64,000 nt of DNA from an uncultured Campylobacterales bacterium (GCA_947494995.1 CANLWY010000001.1:682001-746000), one strand, 5' to 3'. Counted from the first letter of the stretch, positions 1 through 9,275 are shown. Numbers and translations are program-made. The notes: generated from the letters alone by a model not told the origin.

Positions 1-2
1 CC

Positions 3-368
3 TTAAACAGAGCTATTTCTATGGAACCTGAATATGTTGAAGAACAATTTATTAACTTTTTTGGACATAAATATTTAGACTCTAATTCAGTGATTTGTGA
101 CTTTGTAAAAGATCCAAAATATTTTCCAGTTAAAAATGATAAGGTAATTACTATGAGTAGATACCTTGGGTCAACAGTTTGGGAAATGGCATATAACAAC
201 ACTGATTTTGCAGCAAAAGCAATGAAAGCAAAAGAGCTTGGTGATATTGAAAGTGCTAGAAAGTTTTTATTTTTTAGAAGAATTCAAACAGAAGCAAAAG
301 ATTATGTTTTAGGAACTTTAAATAAAATCTTTTGTGATTTAGACCAATGGCTTGATATTAAGAAGTAA
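3..368 (+). CDS. Hypothetical protein, 3' part only
   Basis: I do not recognise this protein. The reading frame is open to the left edge of the window, and the first ATG (position 21) has no purine-rich Shine-Dalgarno sequence before it, so the visible 115-120 residues are probably the C-terminal part of a longer gene. The visible part is soluble, mixed acidic and basic, rich in aromatic residues, and predicted mostly helical in its second half, with no membrane segment or metal-binding cluster. It ends 7 bases before the next gene, so the two are probably co-transcribed with ubiE and xseA downstream. Confidence 0.6.
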   Translation, partial: LNRAISMEPEYVEEQFINFFGHKYLDSNSVICDFVKDPKYFPVKNDKVITMSRYLGSTVWEMAYNNTDFAAKAMKAKELGDIESARKFLFFRRIQTEAKDYVLGTLNKIFCDLDQWLDIKK

Positions 369-375
369 ATAGAAT

Positions 376-624
376 ATGAGTGATATGTCATTTAAACAAG
401 CTAAAGAGATAGTTGAAAGACTTGAATTGGCAGAGCTTAGTTTACGAAACTCTTTTGATAATATTGATTATGCAAGAAGATCTTTAGATGATTCTATAAT
501 CGAACAGAAAAAAGTATTAAACCAATTACCAGAAAAAGATAAAAAAATATCTCTACTTTATATAATCATTATGTTAAATGTAGGGTTTATTGCTGGTCTT
601 TTAGTTGGTAAATATTTATTATAA
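376..624 (+). CDS. Small tail-anchored coiled-coil protein, unknown function
   Basis: An 82-residue protein of no recognised family. Residues about 5-55 are charged and heptad-like, which suggests a short coiled coil. Residues about 58-80 are a single strongly hydrophobic segment running almost to the C-terminus, so it is probably a tail-anchored inner-membrane protein with a cytoplasmic helical head. It starts 7 bases after the preceding stop and ends 20 bases before ubiE, as expected for a co-transcribed gene. It could be a scaffold or a small regulator; nothing in the sequence decides this. Confidence 0.6.
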   Translation: MSDMSFKQAKEIVERLELAELSLRNSFDNIDYARRSLDDSIIEQKKVLNQLPEKDKKISLLYIIIMLNVGFIAGLLVGKYLL

Positions 625-644
625 TAAAATTTTAGGAAATATAT

Positions 645-1355
645 ATGGGTAAACAAGAAAAAATTGTATCAATGTTCAATGACATTGCTGGAACTTATGA
701 TATAGCAAATAGAGTTCTTAGTATGGGAATTGATAAGTCTTGGAGAAATAAAGCTTGTAATTTAGCATATAAGTTTTATGATAAAGAACAAGTAGAGAAA
801 ATTGTTGATGTAGCTTGTGGAACAGGTGATATGATTGAATTTTGGCAAAAGATTGCTAAAGAAAATGGCATATCTTTACAAAATGTTGTTGGGGTAGATC
901 CAAGTGTAGGTATGATGGATGTTGCTAAACAAAAGCTTCCTGATGTTGAGTTTATTGAAGCTGGTGCTGCACAAATGCCTTTAGAAAATGATAGTGCAGA
1001 TATTATTTCAATTTCATATGGAATCAGAAATGTAGTTCAAAGACAAGAAGCTTTTGATGAGTTTGCAAGAGTTCTAAAAAAAGATGGTCTAGTTGTAATT
1101 TCAGAATTTACAAAAAATGAAAAAACATCTCCTCTTGACCATGTAACAGATTTTTATATGAATAAAGTATTACCAACTTTAGGTGGAATTATTTCAAAAA
1201 ATAAAGAAGCTTATACTTATCTTCCAAACTCAATTGATGAATTTTTAACTGCAGATAATCTTTGTAAAGAGTTAAGACAAGCAGGACTTGAACCAATTCA
1301 TGTACAAGCTTTCTCAATGAAAATCTCAACTTTAATTATTGCAAGAAAACAGTAG
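645..1355 (+). CDS. ubiE: Demethylmenaquinone methyltransferase (UbiE/MenG family)
   Basis: A 236-residue class I SAM-dependent methyltransferase. The SAM-binding motif I VDVACGTGD lies near residue 53, followed by the GVDPSVGMM acidic loop and the family signature ISYGIRNV near residue 125. Length and motifs match UbiE, which performs the C-methylation in the last step of menaquinone (or ubiquinone) synthesis. Campylobacterota use menaquinone as respiratory quinone, so the menaquinone reaction is the likely one here (inference from lineage). It is followed 28 bases later by xseA and preceded by two unknown small genes on the same strand. Confidence 0.93.
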   Translation: MGKQEKIVSMFNDIAGTYDIANRVLSMGIDKSWRNKACNLAYKFYDKEQVEKIVDVACGTGDMIEFWQKIAKENGISLQNVVGVDPSVGMMDVAKQKLPDVEFIEAGAAQMPLENDSADIISISYGIRNVVQRQEAFDEFARVLKKDGLVVISEFTKNEKTSPLDHVTDFYMNKVLPTLGGIISKNKEAYTYLPNSIDEFLTADNLCKELRQAGLEPIHVQAFSMKISTLIIARKQ

Positions 1356-1383
1356 TTTTTTTGCTTTAATTTAAAGGTCAAAT

Positions 1384-2571
1384 TTGAATTCTCCAATTTC
1401 TGTATCAACATTAAATACTCAAATTAAATCTCTTCTAGAAACTACATTTATAAATGTCTATGTAGAAGGAGAAATATCAAATTTAACTTATCATAATTCT
1501 GGACATATATATTTTTCTGTAAAAGATGATAAATCAACTATTTCTGCTGTTATGTTTAGAGGAAATGCTAAATATTTAAAGTTTCAACTTGAAGTTGGAC
1601 AAAAAGTTGTTATAACAGGAACAATAACTGTTTATACTCCAAGAGGAAATTATCAACTTCTATGTAATAAAATAGAACCTTCAGGACAAGGTGCATTAGC
1701 TTTAGCTTATGAACAATTAAAAGCAAAGCTTCAAGCAAAGGGATACTTTAACGATGATATTAAAAAACCTTTACCAAAATATCCTAAAAAAATTGCACTT
1801 GTTACATCACCTACCGGTGCTGCTATTGAAGATATGAAAAAAGTTGCATCTGCTAGATGGCCTTTGACAGAGTTTATTTTAATACCTACTCTTGTTCAAG
1901 GTGAAACTGCTAAGCTTGATATTGTAAATTCTATTAAATATGCAGACTCACTAGATGTAGATTTATTAGTTGTTGGACGTGGTGGCGGAAGTATTGAGGA
2001 TTTATGGGCTTTTAATGAAGAGATAGTTGCTAATGCTATTTATGAATGTGAAAAGCCGATAATCTCTGCTGTTGGACATGAAATAGATTTTTTAATCTCT
2101 GATTTTGTGGCCGATGTACGTGCTGCAACCCCATCAAATGCCATAGAAATTGCACTTCCAGATATAAATGAACATAGAATTTATATGGATAATTTAACTC
2201 TTGATTATCAAAATAGATTAAAAAACTTGTTTCTTCATAAACAAAATGAATTAGATAATATGAAAAAACTTTTTGAACAAAATTCAATAAAATCCAAGTT
2301 TAATTTTATTGATGAACAAATTAGTTTATTGAAGCAAAACTATAAAAACTATCTTTTAAATTTAATCAATTCAAATCAAAATAGAATAAATCTTTTAAAA
2401 GAGTCTTATGAAACAAACCATCCTGATAAAAAAAATATAGATGGTTATGCGCAAATTTCATTAAATAATAAAATAATAAGTTTAGAAGATTTAAAAATAA
2501 ATGATGAAATCTCCCTTCAAACCCCTAAAGTTATTGCTTCTTGTACAATAAATAATATTAAGAAACAATAG
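1384..2571 (+). CDS. xseA: Exodeoxyribonuclease VII large subunit
   Basis: This 395-residue protein has an N-terminal OB-fold (about residues 5-100, starting VSTLNTQIKSLLE) and the Exonuc_VII_L catalytic region with KIALVTSPTGAAIEDM near 137 and VVGRGGGSIEDLWAFN near 197. It then has the long helical segment typical of the family. XseA with XseB degrades single-stranded DNA in both directions. The start is TTG, supported by an AAAGGTC Shine-Dalgarno sequence about 7 bases upstream; no ATG fits the conserved N-terminus. The partner xseB is not next to it, unlike in many genomes. Confidence 0.93.
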   Translation: MNSPISVSTLNTQIKSLLETTFINVYVEGEISNLTYHNSGHIYFSVKDDKSTISAVMFRGNAKYLKFQLEVGQKVVITGTITVYTPRGNYQLLCNKIEPSGQGALALAYEQLKAKLQAKGYFNDDIKKPLPKYPKKIALVTSPTGAAIEDMKKVASARWPLTEFILIPTLVQGETAKLDIVNSIKYADSLDVDLLVVGRGGGSIEDLWAFNEEIVANAIYECEKPIISAVGHEIDFLISDFVADVRAATPSNAIEIALPDINEHRIYMDNLTLDYQNRLKNLFLHKQNELDNMKKLFEQNSIKSKFNFIDEQISLLKQNYKNYLLNLINSNQNRINLLKESYETNHPDKKNIDGYAQISLNNKIISLEDLKINDEISLQTPKVIASCTINNIKKQ

Positions 2572-2582
2572 TAATTTAAGTT

Positions 2583-2588
2583 TATAAT
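2583..2588 (+). promoter_or_regulatory. Candidate -10 element for the chemoreceptor cluster
   Basis: A perfect TATAAT lies 35 bases before the MCP start, in the 52-base gap after xseA. There is no good -35 match, which is common in Campylobacterota, where the -10 dominates. It would drive the MCP-PAS-cheW genes. This is a motif match only. Confidence 0.4.
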
Positions 2589-2623
2589 AGATAAAATATA
2601 CAAAATTTCACTGAAAGGTTTGT

Positions 2624-4801
2624 ATGAAAACAGAATCTATTGCTGGTAAAATTCGTTCACGTCTTATATTGGCTGCCATAGTTACAATAGCTGTTGCTGC
2701 TGCAATTTCATTTTATATGGTAAATAATATGAAAAAAGAAGTAGAAATAAACACTCAGAAACATTTTTCTTTAACAATAAAAGAAAGAATTAAGTCAAAG
2801 ATGAGTGTAGGGATATCAAATGCTGTAACAATATCAAAAAACTCAGATATTATAAAAGCACTTGAAACAAAAGATAGAACTTTAGCCATATCTGCACTTT
2901 CAGAGATTTCAAAAGCTATGAAGGCTAGTACTTCTTTTAAAAATGTAAAAATACATGTACATGATAAAAATGTACACTCTTTTTTAAGATCTTGGAAACC
3001 ATCAAAGTTTGGAGATGATTTAACATCATTTAGAAACACAATCTTAGCTGTAAAGAATTCTAAAAAAGCTTTATCTGCAATTGAGGTTGGTAGAGCTGGA
3101 CTTGTTTTAAGAGGACTTGCTCCAATTTTTTCAAAAAATGGAGAATATATTGGTTCAATTGAGTTTATTCAAGGGTTTAATTCTGTTGTAAAAGACTTTA
3201 AAGCAGATAATGAATTTTTATTTATTTTAATGGATGAAAAATATAAAAGAGGTAATGCTTTAACAAGTGAGAGTAAAGTAGGAAATTATTATATTTCTCA
3301 AAAAGCAATTGATCAGAAAATAAGACCAACTCTTAACTCTTTAGATTTTTCTAAACTTAAAAATGACGGTCGTTTAACTACAAATGAAAATTTTTATACT
3401 TCGTTCCCAATCAAAGATTTAAAAGGAAATGAAATTGGTATATATCTTTTAGGTGCTAATATTGAAAAAGTAGAAAAAGTTATTGAAGAATCAACTCAAA
3501 TTGTATATACAATGCTTATTATGATGGTTATATTAACAATCATTTTTGTTTTAATAACTGTTATATTATTTAACAAAATTGTAGGTGGAGGATTGGCAAA
3601 ATTTAAAAATAGTTTTGCTTCTTTTGTGGAGTTTGTATCTTTTAAAGTAAACACTTTTAATAAACCTGCTGTCTATACAAATGATGAGATTGGTGAAATG
3701 CTTTCTATGTTAAATGAAGCTGCTGATGCATTTGATAAGAAACTTAAAGATGATATGAAGGTAATTGGAGAAATTGTTCTTACTACTGATAAAGTAGAAC
3801 AGGGAATCTATAAGTGTAGAATACATGCAAATACTGATAACCCAATGATTGTTACTTTAAAAGAGACCTTAAATAAAATGTTAGATGTAACAGAACATAA
3901 TATGAGTCAATTAATTACTGCTGTTACAAACTACTCAAATGATGACTTTAGAGATAGAGTAGAAATCTCTCCAAAACTGAAAGCAAAAATGCTTGAAGTA
4001 ATGACAAGTATAAATAAATTAGGAGAGAGTTTAAGCAGTGATGCTAAACTTAAACTTACTAATGGTGAAGATTTAGAGAGATATTCAAGCGGTATGACTT
4101 CATCAATGGATAATTTAGCGGCAAAAGCAAATGAACAAGCAGCTTCATTAGAAGAGACTGCAGCAGCTGTCGAGGAAATTACATCAATTACTAGAAATAA
4201 TGCAGAAAATGCTTCTAAAATGGCAGAACTTGGACAAACAGTAAGAAGTTCAGTTACTACTGGGCAAGATTTAGCATCAAAAACAGCATCTTCAATGGAT
4301 GAGATAAATGAGAAGGTAACAGCAATTAATGATGCAATTGATGTAATTGATCAAATTGCTTTCCAAACAAATATTCTTTCACTAAATGCAGCTGTAGAAG
4401 CAGCCACAGCAGGTGAAGCAGGAAAAGGTTTTGCCGTAGTAGCACAAGAAGTAAGAAATCTAGCTGCACGTTCAGCAGAAGCTGCAAAAGAGATAAAAGA
4501 TTTAGTTGAAGATGCAAATTTAAAAGCAAATGAAGGTAAAAAAATATCTGATAATATGATAAATGGTTATGAGGAGTTAAATACTCATATTTCTGAAACA
4601 ATACATATTATAGAGGATGTATCAAGTGCCTCAAAAGAACAAATGAGTGGTATTGAACAAATTAATGATGCTGTGACTATGCTTGACAGAGTAACCCAAG
4701 AAAATGCCTCTGAAGCAAATCAAGTTAAATCAATTGCTGGTGAAGTTGCAACTATGTCTAAAGATATTGTTGCTGATGCAAGATCTAAAAATTTTAACTA
4801 A
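2624..4801 (+). CDS. Methyl-accepting chemotaxis protein with periplasmic sensor domain
   Basis: A 725-residue transmembrane chemoreceptor. Membrane segment 1 is at about residues 13-33 and segment 2 at about 292-317. They enclose a roughly 260-residue periplasmic domain of dCACHE/double-sensor type ([20 protein letters not shown] and [10 protein letters not shown] are typical). After a HAMP-like and helical linker, the signalling domain has its hairpin tip near residues 579-632 ([21 protein letters not shown]). The tip carries Thr where most receptors have Arg in AARAGE. There is no CheR/CheB-tethering pentapeptide at the C-terminus. It is followed 11 bases later by a PAS protein and then cheW. 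That MCP plus stand-alone PAS pairing recalls the CetA/CetB energy-taxis pair of Campylobacter, although CetA lacks a large periplasmic domain. Confidence 0.9.
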   Translation: MKTESIAGKIRSRLILAAIVTIAVAAAISFYMVNNMKKEVEINTQKHFSLTIKERIKSKMSVGISNAVTISKNSDIIKALETKDRTLAISALSEISKAMKASTSFKNVKIHVHDKNVHSFLRSWKPSKFGDDLTSFRNTILAVKNSKKALSAIEVGRAGLVLRGLAPIFSKNGEYIGSIEFIQGFNSVVKDFKADNEFLFILMDEKYKRGNALTSESKVGNYYISQKAIDQKIRPTLNSLDFSKLKNDGRLTTNENFYTSFPIKDLKGNEIGIYLLGANIEKVEKVIEESTQIVYTMLIMMVILTIIFVLITVILFNKIVGGGLAKFKNSFASFVEFVSFKVNTFNKPAVYTNDEIGEMLSMLNEAADAFDKKLKDDMKVIGEIVLTTDKVEQGIYKCRIHANTDNPMIVTLKETLNKMLDVTEHNMSQLITAVTNYSNDDFRDRVEISPKLKAKMLEVMTSINKLGESLSSDAKLKLTNGEDLERYSSGMTSSMDNLAAKANEQAASLEETAAAVEEITSITRNNAENASKMAELGQTVRSSVTTGQDLASKTASSMDEINEKVTAINDAIDVIDQIAFQTNILSLNAAVEAATAGEAGKGFAVVAQEVRNLAARSAEAAKEIKDLVEDANLKANEGKKISDNMINGYEELNTHISETIHIIEDVSSASKEQMSGIEQINDAVTMLDRVTQENASEANQVKSIAGEVATMSKDIVADARSKNFN

Positions 4802-4812
4802 GGAGAAGTATT

Positions 4813-5214
4813 ATGGCAGTAGGACAAGAGACAGTTTTAGATGAATACGCATTCTTGGTTAGTGAGACTTGCGAAAAAGGTATAATCAAGTTTGCAAATG
4901 AAGATTTTTGTAAAATAGCAGAATATTCACTTGATGAATTGATGGGACAACCACATAGCATGGTAAGACATACTGATATGCCTAAAAAAGCATTCCAATC
5001 ATTGTGGGATACTGTTAAAAAAGGTGAAACATGGACAGGTTATGTTAAAAATGCTACAAAGTCTGGAGGGTATTATTGGGTTTATGCTACAGTATATCCT
5101 TTTGAGAGTTGTGATGGTTCAAAAGGTTATATGTCTTGTAGAAGGAAACCATCAAGAGAAGAGATTAACGCTGCAGAAGAACTGTATGCTCAATGGAATA
5201 AAGAAGAAAGGTAA
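4813..5214 (+). CDS. Stand-alone PAS domain protein, Aer/CetB-like
   Basis: A 133-residue cytoplasmic protein made of one PAS fold. The segment NEDFCKIAEYSLDELMGQPH, then VRHTDMPKKAF, is the signature of Aer-type FAD-binding PAS domains that read redox or electron-transport state. It lacks the membrane anchor, HAMP and signalling domains of Escherichia coli Aer. In Campylobacter the same solitary architecture (CetB) works by binding the transducer CetA. The MCP ends 11 bases upstream and cheW begins 3 bases downstream, so the three are very likely one transcription unit and one signalling complex. FAD binding is inferred from the motif only. Confidence 0.85.
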   Translation: MAVGQETVLDEYAFLVSETCEKGIIKFANEDFCKIAEYSLDELMGQPHSMVRHTDMPKKAFQSLWDTVKKGETWTGYVKNATKSGGYYWVYATVYPFESCDGSKGYMSCRRKPSREEINAAEELYAQWNKEER

Positions 5215-5217
5215 ATT

Positions 5218-5718
5218 ATGGAAACAAATAATGTAAATAACTACTCTTCAGAAGAAGAAGTAATTGATTATGCAAATACAAGTGAATTCATGACTTTTGA
5301 ATTAGGTTCTATGAAATATGCAATTGAACTACCTAAAATTAGAGAGATCTTGACTTATCCTGATAATATTACTACTTTACCTAATACTACAGATTGGGTA
5401 AAAGGTCTTATTAACTTAAGAGGTGAGGTTGTTCCAATTTTAGATATAAGAATTAAATTCTCTACAGGTGAAGTAGTTTATAATGACAGTACAGCAGTAA
5501 TTGCAGTTATCACTGAAGATAAAAGAATGATTGGTATTGTTGTTGATAAAGTTGATGATGTTCAAAGATTAGATACATCTACTTTAGCTCCTGTTTCAGA
5601 CATGGGTTCAGCTATTCCTTCAAAATATTTAAAAGGTTTTGTAAGATTAGCAAATAATCAAATGTTGGTAATAATGGATATTGAATCAGTTGTTCATAAA
5701 GATGAATTAAAGAATTAA
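5218..5718 (+). CDS. cheW: Chemotaxis coupling protein CheW
   Basis: A 166-residue protein containing a single CheW-like domain (about residues 22-160), which couples chemoreceptors to the kinase CheA. The family signatures are FELGSMKYAIELPKIREIL near residue 28, WVKGLINLRGEVVPILDIR near 60 and IGIVVDKVDDV near 103. It has a short acidic N-terminal extension of about 20 residues. It starts 3 bases after the PAS protein. CheA is not in this window, so this may be a second, receptor-specific CheW rather than the core one (inference). Confidence 0.92.
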   Translation: METNNVNNYSSEEEVIDYANTSEFMTFELGSMKYAIELPKIREILTYPDNITTLPNTTDWVKGLINLRGEVVPILDIRIKFSTGEVVYNDSTAVIAVITEDKRMIGIVVDKVDDVQRLDTSTLAPVSDMGSAIPSKYLKGFVRLANNQMLVIMDIESVVHKDELKN

Positions 5719-5734
5719 AATAATAAAATATCTT

Positions 5735-6124
5735 ATGCAAGAAAAAATTGATAAACTGAAAAATCTTAAATTACTTTTCGTTGAAGACGAAGAGGATTTA
5801 GTAGAGATAATATCAGATACTTTAAAAAAGCTTGAAGCTAACTTTCTTACTGCAAAAAATGGAGAAGAAGCTTTAGGTATAATTGAAGAGAATTCTGATA
5901 TTGATATAATAATAACAGATATAAACATGCCTATAATGAATGGACTTCTTATGATTAAAGAGCTTCAAAAAAGAGGTATAACAACCCCTGTAATTATTAT
6001 GTCAGCACACACTGAAATGGATTTTATAAATGAAGCCAAAGAATTGGGTGTTGATAATTATCTACTAAAACCTTTTGATTTTATAAAGTTTATTGATTTG
6101 GTCACATCATTGGATATTGAATAA
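5735..6124 (+). CDS. Single-domain response regulator (CheY-like)
   Basis: A 129-residue receiver domain and nothing else. It shows the acidic pair VEDEED near residue 16, the phospho-acceptor Asp in IIITDINMP near residue 60, the Thr/Ser position in VIIMSAHTE near 88 and the Lys in LLKPFDF near 110. It lies directly downstream of cheW and 2 bases before another receiver protein, so it probably carries signal inside this chemoreceptor cluster. It may be a CheY, or a phosphate sink competing with the main CheY. The FliM-binding face cannot be judged by eye. Confidence 0.85.
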   Translation: MQEKIDKLKNLKLLFVEDEEDLVEIISDTLKKLEANFLTAKNGEEALGIIEENSDIDIIITDINMPIMNGLLMIKELQKRGITTPVIIMSAHTEMDFINEAKELGVDNYLLKPFDFIKFIDLVTSLDIE

Positions 6125-6126
6125 GA

Positions 6127-7503
6127 ATGGCAACAGTTGATAAAAAACTTTTAAAAAGATTAAAACTCCTTTATGTAGAAGATGATGAAAGTGTTAGAAA
6201 TGAACTTTCATCTTTACTCTCAAACTTTTTCGAAAATGTATATACAGCAAAAAATGGAAAAGAAGGACTTTCCCTTTATACTCAAAAACAAAATGATATT
6301 GATGTAATTATAGCTGATATAAATATGCCTGAACTTACTGGTATTGAAATGCTTAAAAAAATTAGAGAGTTTGATAAAGATATTCCAGTTATTTTTGCAA
6401 CGGCTTATTCTGACAATGAGTTTTTAAGTGAAGCAATAAAATTGAAGGTATTTGAATATATAATTAAACCTATTGATATCAGAAATCTTATGAAGATTTT
6501 AGGAGAGTTAGCTTCAATTTTATATCATGATTTTTTAATTAATCAACAAAATAAAGAATTAAAAAAATATAAAGATATTATTTATAATAATAATATTGTA
6601 TTACGAACAAATAAGAATTTAAAAATATCTTTTGTAAATGACTTATTTTGTGAAATTACTGGCTTTGATAAAAAAGAATTGATTGGAAAAGAGTTAATTA
6701 CTTTAAAGCATGTTGATATTGATACAAATGTTTATGAAAACATATATAATAATATTTTGAATAATAAGCAATGGAATGGACAACTTAAAAATATAACTAA
6801 AGATGGAAGTTACTATATTTCAGATACATCAATAATTAGTACATTAAATGATACAGGAGAAGTAACAGGCTGTTTGGTAATTCAAAAAGATGAAACAAAA
6901 GAGATATTAAAAAGAAGAGAAGTTCAAAATTATCTTATCAAAGATAAGGGCGAAATTTTTATAAAGAGTAAAGAAAGTAGTGCAGAACTACAACAAGAGA
7001 TCAACTCTTTAAAAAATGAAATTGAAGTTATAAGAAAAGAAGTTCAATTCGCATATCATGAAAGAGATAAGTTTATATTTACTGTTGATAAATATACAAA
7101 AGAGAATAAAAAACTCAAAAAAGATATATCTTTGTATCAAAAAGATAGTGGAAACTCTCAAGCTATAAATAAAAAAACTGTAAAACTATCAAAAGAAAAC
7201 TCTGATTTGAAAGTAGAAGTAAAAAGACTTGAAATGAAAATTGAGGCTTTAATAGATGACTATAAAAGAGAGTTAAATCAACAAAAAATAAAATATGAAA
7301 TAGAATTAGATGATTTAGAAAAAGAGTTAAATCAATCTAATGAAAAACTTGATAGTTTTGATAATACAGAAGCAGTATCTCAAAAGTTAGCATATTGGAA
7401 AGAGAAAGCTAAGAGTGAAGCAAAACGTGCTGAAAAGTTAGAAAGAGATATAATTCAGCATGGAGATAAAACAATAATGGCAAAACTCTTTGGAAGCAAA
7501 TAG
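6127..7503 (+). CDS. Response regulator with PAS domain and long coiled coil
   Basis: A 458-residue cytoplasmic protein. Residues about 10-125 are a receiver with VEDDES, the phospho-acceptor Asp in DVIIADINMP near residue 61, and the Lys in IIKPIDIRN. Residues about 150-255 form a PAS fold (DLFCEITGFDKKELIGKEL, then WNGQLKNITKDGSYY). Residues about 265-445 are almost pure Lys/Glu heptads, a long coiled coil. There is no kinase, DNA-binding, GGDEF or HD-GYP output, so output is probably through protein contacts. It begins 2 bases after the CheY-like gene and closes the cluster. A role as a scaffold at receptor arrays is speculation. Confidence 0.85.
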   Translation: MATVDKKLLKRLKLLYVEDDESVRNELSSLLSNFFENVYTAKNGKEGLSLYTQKQNDIDVIIADINMPELTGIEMLKKIREFDKDIPVIFATAYSDNEFLSEAIKLKVFEYIIKPIDIRNLMKILGELASILYHDFLINQQNKELKKYKDIIYNNNIVLRTNKNLKISFVNDLFCEITGFDKKELIGKELITLKHVDIDTNVYENIYNNILNNKQWNGQLKNITKDGSYYISDTSIISTLNDTGEVTGCLVIQKDETKEILKRREVQNYLIKDKGEIFIKSKESSAELQQEINSLKNEIEVIRKEVQFAYHERDKFIFTVDKYTKENKKLKKDISLYQKDSGNSQAINKKTVKLSKENSDLKVEVKRLEMKIEALIDDYKRELNQQKIKYEIELDDLEKELNQSNEKLDSFDNTEAVSQKLAYWKEKAKSEAKRAEKLERDIIQHGDKTIMAKLFGSK

Positions 7504-7512
7504 CTTCCAAAG
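7488..7512. terminator. Hairpin between convergent genes
   Basis: A perfect 10-bp stem (CTTTGGAAGC / GCTTCCAAAG) with a 5-base loop overlaps the stop codon of the receiver-PAS gene and abuts the end of the convergent cyclophilin gene. It has no clean U-run, but its position fits a shared bidirectional terminator. Confidence 0.5.
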
Positions 7513-7516
7513 TTAA

Positions 7517-8047
7517 TTACTTGATTGTAATAGAAATGATTTTTTGATCATTTAAAGGTTTGTTCCCTCTGTACTGACCTGATGTAGGCACATTTTCTAA
7601 AGCTTTTAATTCTTTATGTCCTTTTTTTACATACCCAAAAATAGTATGTCTTCCATTTAACCAATATGTTGGAACTGTAGTAATAAAAAACTGACTTCCA
7701 TTTGTATTTGGTCCTGAATTTGCCATAGCTAAAATTCCTGGTTTGTCAAATACTGCATTAGGTGCAAATTCATCTTTAAAAGCTTTCCCCCAAATTGATT
7801 CTCCACCTCTTCCTGTTCCAGTTGGATCTCCACCTTGAATCATAAAGTTTTTAATAATTCTGTGAAAAATCAACCCATCATAATAACCATTTTTTGAGTG
7901 TGTTACAAAGTTTTCAACTGCTTTTGGAGCTAAATCAGGTCTTAGCTCAATCTCTATTTCCCCTTGTGTTGTTTTTAGTACAGCAATAGGATTTGCTGCT
8001 TCTAAAAGTAACATAGAAGTAAACAAAAGAAATAAAATCTTTTTCAT
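7517..8047 (-). CDS. ppiA: Exported cyclophilin-type peptidyl-prolyl isomerase
   Basis: A 176-residue cyclophilin with an N-terminal signal peptide of about 17 residues (MKKILFLLFTSMLLLEA), so it acts in the periplasm on proline bonds of folding proteins. The active-site run FHRIIKNFMIQGGDPTGTGRG is near residue 61, and FFITTVPTYWLNGRHTIFG near 120 contains the usual Trp/His pocket. The Leu-Glu-Ala end of the signal has no lipobox Cys. It is a monocistron, convergent with the chemoreceptor cluster and divergent from the ferredoxin-like gene across 150 bases. Confidence 0.9.
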   Translation of the reverse strand: MKKILFLLFTSMLLLEAANPIAVLKTTQGEIEIELRPDLAPKAVENFVTHSKNGYYDGLIFHRIIKNFMIQGGDPTGTGRGGESIWGKAFKDEFAPNAVFDKPGILAMANSGPNTNGSQFFITTVPTYWLNGRHTIFGYVKKGHKELKALENVPTSGQYRGNKPLNDQKIISITIK

Positions 8048-8197
8048 TTTTTACCTTTATATACATTTTTTGTGGAAAATAGTATATTATCTATGATTTT
8101 AAAAGCTTATTAAAAATCTATTTTTAGATACCTTTAATAAATATTTGTTAAAATTCTGACAAAATTTATCTTTAAATGGATTTAGTAAAAGGATTAT

Positions 8198-8563
8198 ATG
8201 ATGGAAATTCCAGCAATGCCACAGCCAACATTTTATATGTTTAAGTGTGAACAAAGTTCACCTCCAGGCATGCCAAAGCCTTCTTGTGTAACTGAGCAAT
8301 CAAGAGATTTATTTAATCATCTTGCTCAAACAATGATGCAAAAAGGGTTAATGGGACCAGTTCAAGTTATAAGAACGTCATGTCTAGGACGCTGTCAAAT
8401 GGGGCCAGTTATGTTAGTAGAGCCAGGACATCATATGTATTGTCAGTTATCTAAGGAAAAAATAGATAAAATTGTAGAAGAACATATTATAGGTGGGAAT
8501 CCTGTTTCTGAGTATTTAATACCGGAACAGTTTTGGGGTGAACCTATAAACTTAACGAAATAG
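8198..8563 (+). CDS. Thioredoxin-like [2Fe-2S] ferredoxin
   Basis: A 121-residue protein of the thioredoxin-like 2Fe-2S ferredoxin family (the fold of NuoE C-terminal domains and Shethna-type proteins). The four cluster ligands are visible as Cys17, Cys30, Cys62 and Cys66; the last two are in the motif TSCLGRCQMGP. This predicts a one-electron carrier in the cytoplasm; its partner is unknown. An AAAAGGATT Shine-Dalgarno sequence precedes the start. It is 12 bases upstream of panD, although no metabolic link to pantothenate is obvious, so the shared transcript may be incidental. Confidence 0.88.
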   Translation: MMEIPAMPQPTFYMFKCEQSSPPGMPKPSCVTEQSRDLFNHLAQTMMQKGLMGPVQVIRTSCLGRCQMGPVMLVEPGHHMYCQLSKEKIDKIVEEHIIGGNPVSEYLIPEQFWGEPINLTK

Positions 8564-8575
8564 AGGACGTTATTT

Positions 8576-8959
8576 ATGACATTTGATATGCTTTATAGTA
8601 AGATTCATAGAGCAACTGTAACAGATGCAAATCTGAATTATGTAGGTTCTATTACTATTGATGAGGAGCTTATGCAAGCTTCTAAATTAAGAGTGGGACA
8701 AAAAGTAGAAATCGTTAATGTAAACAATGGTGAAAGATTTGCAACTTATGTAATTAAAGGTAAAGCTGGAAGTAAAGATATGTGCTTAAATGGTGCAGCA
8801 GCTAGAAAAGTTGAAATTGGTGATAAAATAATTGTAATATCTTATGCTTCATATTCTGAAGAAGAATTAGAAAATTACTTACCAACAGTTGTTATTGTAG
8901 ATGATGATAATAATATTGATATGATTACTAATGAACTAGTAGGGAGTGATCATGTTTGA
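8576..8959 (+). CDS. panD: Aspartate 1-decarboxylase precursor
   Basis: A 127-residue pyruvoyl enzyme that makes beta-alanine from L-aspartate for pantothenate and coenzyme A. Gly24-Ser25 (in YVGSITID) is the self-cleavage site that generates the pyruvoyl group. The remaining family motifs [36 protein letters not shown] and VVIVDDDN are intact, so it should be active. Some bacteria need a separate maturation factor (PanM); none is visible here. Its last codons overlap the start of ybaB by a few bases, implying translational coupling. Confidence 0.95.
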   Translation: MTFDMLYSKIHRATVTDANLNYVGSITIDEELMQASKLRVGQKVEIVNVNNGERFATYVIKGKAGSKDMCLNGAAARKVEIGDKIIVISYASYSEEELENYLPTVVIVDDDNNIDMITNELVGSDHV

Positions 8960-9272
8960 TGGTATTGATTTAAGTAAAATAGATTTAAATCAGGTTATGG
9001 GTCAAGTTCAAGAGATGGCTGATAAAGCTAAGGAAGATAATGCAAATAGAATTTTCACTGCAAAAGCAGGTGGTGGAATGGTTGAAATTTCTATAAATGG
9101 GAATTCTGAAGTAATTGATTTGCAAATTGATGATTCCCTTTTAGAAGATAAAGACTCATTACAAATTTTATTAATCTCTTGTATGAATGATGTAATTAAA
9201 CAATCTGATGAAAATAAAAAAATGATGGCTATGAATATGATGGGTGGTATGAATCCATTTGGACAAAAATAG
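8952..9272 (+). CDS. YbaB/EbfC-family nucleoid-associated protein
   Basis: A small DNA-binding protein (106 residues from this start) of the YbaB/EbfC family, which binds DNA as a dimer with tweezer-like shape. The family core [21 protein letters not shown] is near residue 45, and the Met/Gly-rich tail ends [14 protein letters not shown] prefer ATG 8952 because AGGGAG sits 5 bases before it; an in-frame GTG at 8946 would add two residues. The start overlaps panD by 8 bases. In many genomes ybaB sits with dnaX-recR; that is not the case here. Confidence 0.88.
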   Translation: MFDGIDLSKIDLNQVMGQVQEMADKAKEDNANRIFTAKAGGGMVEISINGNSEVIDLQIDDSLLEDKDSLQILLISCMNDVIKQSDENKKMMAMNMMGGMNPFGQK

Positions 9273-9275
9273 TTA

